64,000 bases of DNA from Candidatus Rubrivivax defluviihabitans (GTDB lineage Bacteria; Pseudomonadota; Gammaproteobacteria; Burkholderiales; Burkholderiaceae_C): assembly GCA_016709385.1 (NCBI GenBank), contig JADJMW010000022.1, forward strand, positions 124,001 to 188,000, read 5' to 3'. Below, in pieces: positions 61,243 to 64,000 of the stretch (positions are counted from its first letter, which is position 1; each line of letters starts with the position of its first letter). The notes beneath the pieces were generated by a model. The model searched no databases. It was not told where the DNA came from and was given only the letters and a program-made list of their open reading frames with translations. The translations under genes were made by a program, and so were the position numbers.

Positions 61243-62964
61243 ATGGCCGTCGAGACGCTGGTCGAACCGCCACCCTCCACGCTTTCGGGCGTGGCGCGCG
61301 TGCTTGTCAACGCCGGCAAGCTGAACGCCAAGACCGCCGAGGAATTGTCCAAGAGCGCGCGCGAGCGCAAGAGCAGCTTCGTCACCGCGGTCATCGGCGC
61401 GGGCGCCATGAAGGCCGACGACTTGGCGCATACGCTTTCCGGCGCACTGGCCCTGCCGCTGCTCGACCTCAACGCCGTCGACGCGCAGAGGCTGCCGCGC
61501 AACATCGTCGACCAGAAGATTGCCAGCCAGTACCAGCTGCTGGTGCTGGGCAAGCGCGGCAACCGCCTGTTCATCGGCGCCGCCGACCCCACCGACCAGG
61601 AAGCGGTGGAACGCATCAAGTTCGCCACCCAGCTCACGCCCGAATGGGTGATCGTCGAATACGACAAGCTCATGCGCCAGCTGGAAGCGCAGAACGCCAG
61701 CGCCAACGAGGTGCTGGAGTCGATGGCCAGCGCCGACTTCGACTTCGACGTCAGCGACGACGACGCCGCGGCCGAGACGGCCGACGTCTCCACCGAGGTC
61801 GAGGACGCGCCGGTGGTGCGTTTCCTGCAGAAGATGCTTATCGATGCCATCAACATGCGCGCGTCGGACCTGCACTTCGAGCCCTACGAATATACCTACC
61901 GCGTGCGCTTCCGCATCGACGGCGAGCTGCGCGAGATCACGCAGCCGCCGGTGGCCATCAAGGAAAAACTGGCCTCGCGCATCAAGGTCATCAGCCGCAT
62001 GGACATCGCCGAGAAGCGGGTGCCGCAGGACGGCCGCATGAAGCTGAAGTTCGGCAGCAAGGCGATCGACTTCCGCGTCAGCACGCTGCCCACGCTGTTC
62101 GGTGAGAAGGTCGTGATCCGTATCCTCGACCCCAGCAGCGCCAGGCTCGGCATCGAGGCGCTGGGCTACGAGAAGGTGGAGAAGGACCGGCTGATGCAGG
62201 CCATCGGCCGGCCCTACGGCATGATCCTCGTCACCGGTCCCACGGGCAGCGGCAAGACGGTGTCGCTGTACACCTGCCTGAATATCCTGAACCAGCCGGG
62301 CGTGAATATCGCCACGGTGGAAGACCCGGCCGAAATCAACCTGCCGGGCATCAACCAGGTCAACGTCAACGACCGCGCGGGCCTGACCTTCGCCGCGGCG
62401 CTGAAATCGTTCCTGCGCCAGGACCCCGACATCATCATGGTCGGCGAAATCCGCGACCTGGAAACCGCCGACATCGCCATCAAGGCCGCGCAGACCGGCC
62501 ACCTGGTGATGAGCACTTTGCACACCAACGACGCACCGACCACGCTGACGCGCCTGCTCAACATGGGCGTGCCGCCGTTCAATATCGCGTCCAGCGTGCT
62601 GCTCATCACCGCGCAGCGGCTGGCGCGGCGGCTGTGCGAGAACTGCAAGAAGCCGGCCGACTACCCGCGCGATTCGCTGCTCAAGGCCGGCTTCAGACCG
62701 GAAGATGTCGACGGCAACTGGAAGCCCTACCGCGCCGTGGGCTGCGCCAGCTGCAACAACGGCTACAAGGGCCGCGTCGGCCTGTACCAGGTGATGCCGA
62801 TCACCGAAGCCATCCAGCGCATCATCCTGTCCGAAGGCTCGGCGCTGGACATCGCCAAGCAGGCCGAGGTCGAAGGCGTGCGCGACCTGCGCCAGGCCGG
62901 CCTGGCCAAGGTGCGTGCCGGCGTGACCACGCTCGAAGAAGTGATCACGGTCACCAACGAATAG
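61243..62964 (+). CDS. pilB: Type IV pilus assembly ATPase
   Basis: PilB powers pilus extension. The 573-residue protein has the MshEN-like N-terminal domain (about 30-150), RASDLHFEPYEYTYRVRFRIDG, Walker A GPTGSGKTVSLY, the Asp box VEDPAEINLPGINQV, Walker B IIMVGEIRD, and the zinc tetracysteine CENCKK ... CASCNNG. The ATG at 61243 is nine bases after an in-frame TTG at 61234. Confidence 0.97.
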   Translation: MAVETLVEPPPSTLSGVARVLVNAGKLNAKTAEELSKSARERKSSFVTAVIGAGAMKADDLAHTLSGALALPLLDLNAVDAQRLPRNIVDQKIASQYQLLVLGKRGNRLFIGAADPTDQEAVERIKFATQLTPEWVIVEYDKLMRQLEAQNASANEVLESMASADFDFDVSDDDAAAETADVSTEVEDAPVVRFLQKMLIDAINMRASDLHFEPYEYTYRVRFRIDGELREITQPPVAIKEKLASRIKVISRMDIAEKRVPQDGRMKLKFGSKAIDFRVSTLPTLFGEKVVIRILDPSSARLGIEALGYEKVEKDRLMQAIGRPYGMILVTGPTGSGKTVSLYTCLNILNQPGVNIATVEDPAEINLPGINQVNVNDRAGLTFAAALKSFLRQDPDIIMVGEIRDLETADIAIKAAQTGHLVMSTLHTNDAPTTLTRLLNMGVPPFNIASSVLLITAQRLARRLCENCKKPADYPRDSLLKAGFRPEDVDGNWKPYRAVGCASCNNGYKGRVGLYQVMPITEAIQRIILSEGSALDIAKQAEVEGVRDLRQAGLAKVRAGVTTLEEVITVTNE

Positions 62965-63007
62965 CCGGCCGACAGCCGCCCCCTACTTTCGGAGACCCCG
63001 CAAGCCC

Positions 63008-64000
63008 ATGGCCACCGCAGCGCTCAGCAAGAACCTGAAGGAAGCCCTCTTCGAGTGGGAAGGCAAGGACAAGAACGGCAAGGTCGTGCGCGGCGAGATG
63101 CGCGCCGGCGGCGAAGCCGTGGTCAACGCCAGCCTGCGCCGCCAGGGCATCCTGGTGAACAAGGTCAAGAAGCGCCGCACCAGCGGCGGGCGCTCGATCA
63201 AGCAGAAGGACATCGCCATCTTCACGCGCCAGCTGGCGACGATGATGAAGGCCGGCGTGCCGCTGCTGCAGGCCTTCGACATCGTGGCGCGTGGCAGCAC
63301 CAATGCGCGCATGACCAAGCTGCTCACCGACATCCGCAGCGACGTGGAGACCGGCACCAGCCTGAGTGCGGCCTTCCGCAAGCACCCGATGCATTTCGAC
63401 GCGCTGTACTGCAACCTGGTCGAGGCCGGTGAAGCCGGCGGCATCCTGGAAGCCCTGCTCGACCGCCTGGCGATCTACCAGGAAAAGACGATGGCGATCA
63501 AGAGCAAGATCAAGTCGGCGCTGATGTATCCGGTGGCGGTGATCGTGGTCGCTTTCGTCGTGCTCACCGTGATCATGATCTTCGTCATCCCGGCCTTCAA
63601 GGACGTCTTCAAGTCCTTCGGCGGCGACCTGCCGGCGCCCACGCTGGTGGTGATCGCGATGTCGAAATTCTTCGCCAGCTACTGGTGGGCCATTTTCGGC
63701 TTCATCGGCGGCGGCGGCTATTTCTTCATGGAGAGCTGGAAACGCTCCGAGAAGATGCAGATGGCCATGGACCGCTTGCTGCTCAAGCTGCCGATCTTCG
63801 GCGACCTGGTCAACAAGTCGGTGCTCGCGCGCTGGACGCGCACGCTCTCGACCATGTTCGCCGCCGGCGTGCCGCTGGTCGAGGCGCTCGACTCGGTGGG
63901 TGGCGCTTCGGGCAACATGGTCTATGCGCAGGCCACCGAGCAGATCCAGCGCGACGTCTCCACGGGCGCGGCATTGACCACGTCGATGACGGCCACCGGC
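63008..64000 (+). CDS. pilC: Type IV pilus inner-membrane platform protein (partial)
   Basis: Begins at 63008 and runs off the right edge after 331 codons. It has the first T2SSF domain (IAIFTRQLATMMKAGVPLLQAF and VEAGEAGGILEALLDRLA), a long membrane segment (YPVAVIVVAFVVLTVIMIFVI), a second membrane pair and the second T2SSF repeat (LARWTRTLSTMFAAGVPLVEAL). The gap to pilB is 43 bp. The usual next gene, pilD, would be beyond the window. Confidence 0.96.
   Translation, partial: MATAALSKNLKEALFEWEGKDKNGKVVRGEMRAGGEAVVNASLRRQGILVNKVKKRRTSGGRSIKQKDIAIFTRQLATMMKAGVPLLQAFDIVARGSTNARMTKLLTDIRSDVETGTSLSAAFRKHPMHFDALYCNLVEAGEAGGILEALLDRLAIYQEKTMAIKSKIKSALMYPVAVIVVAFVVLTVIMIFVIPAFKDVFKSFGGDLPAPTLVVIAMSKFFASYWWAIFGFIGGGGYFFMESWKRSEKMQMAMDRLLLKLPIFGDLVNKSVLARWTRTLSTMFAAGVPLVEALDSVGGASGNMVYAQATEQIQRDVSTGAALTTSMTATG

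Overview
The window is about 70% G+C and reads as a chromosomal segment of a beta-proteobacterium of the order Burkholderiales, probably the Rubrivivax/Leptothrix/Roseateles side. The grounds are gene order rather than any marker gene: purE-purK-tsaC, hemA-prfA-prmC-grxD-ubiX, proS-rppH-proB-obgE-rpmA-rplU-ispB-tRNA-Pro-pilB-pilC and pilS/pilR-PP0621-ccsA-ffh are arrangements known from that order. An alanine/lysine histone H1-like protein with a C-terminus typical of the order supports this. Nearly everything is housekeeping and densely packed, with many 1-4 base start/stop overlaps.

Layout. 1-0.8 kb: left edge of a restriction/defence-like patch (start of a DNA methyltransferase, broken Uma2 endonuclease gene). 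0.8-6.2 kb: purT, an AlkX/YcaQ-like DNA glycosylase, membrane proteins, a HAD phosphatase. 6.2-11.2 kb: ppk2, then the methyl cycle: an S-adenosylhomocysteine riboswitch, ahcY and metF, with a VapBC-type toxin-antitoxin pair and a small unknown gene inserted between ahcY and metF. 11.2-21.1 kb: folate cyclo-ligase, lytic transglycosylase, epimerase-like protein, GST, cca, MidA-like methyltransferase, folM-like/folB/ttcA operon, lipoproteins. 21.2-27.4 kb: glmU, uracil-DNA glycosylase, rimI, tsaB, dacB, SemiSWEET. 27.4-31.1 kb: an SGNH-like lipoprotein without the usual catalytic serine, then tsaC/purK/purE.

31.1-32.4 kb is the one clear compositional anomaly: a low-G+C gene for a helical-repeat protein of unknown function, with two inverted repeats in front of it. 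32.4-37.6 kb: histone-like gene, nrdB and nrdA, with a pair of NrdR-box-like sites 32 bp apart upstream of nrdA. 37.7-42.9 kb: ampD, pilR, pilS, PP0621-like protein, cytochrome c assembly protein. 43-48.6 kb: ffh, DUF2726 protein, ftsY, tRNA-Met, miaB. 48.6-53.8 kb: hemA, prfA, prmC, outer-membrane-like protein, grxD, ubiX. 53.8-64 kb: lytic transglycosylase, proS, rppH, proB, obgE, rpmA, rplU, ispB, tRNA-Pro, pilB and the start of pilC.

Functional links: ahcY and metF recycle homocysteine under SAH control; tsaB, tsaC and rimI serve tRNA t6A and ribosomal protein modification; cca, ttcA and miaB also act on tRNA; ffh and ftsY are the two halves of the SRP targeting cycle; pilSR with pilBC give a type IV pilus. 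I see no prophage, insertion sequence, CRISPR array or complete novel multi-gene system. The best leads are the low-G+C orphan gene, the SGNH-like lipoprotein and the regulatory architecture of ahcY and of the toxin-antitoxin operator.
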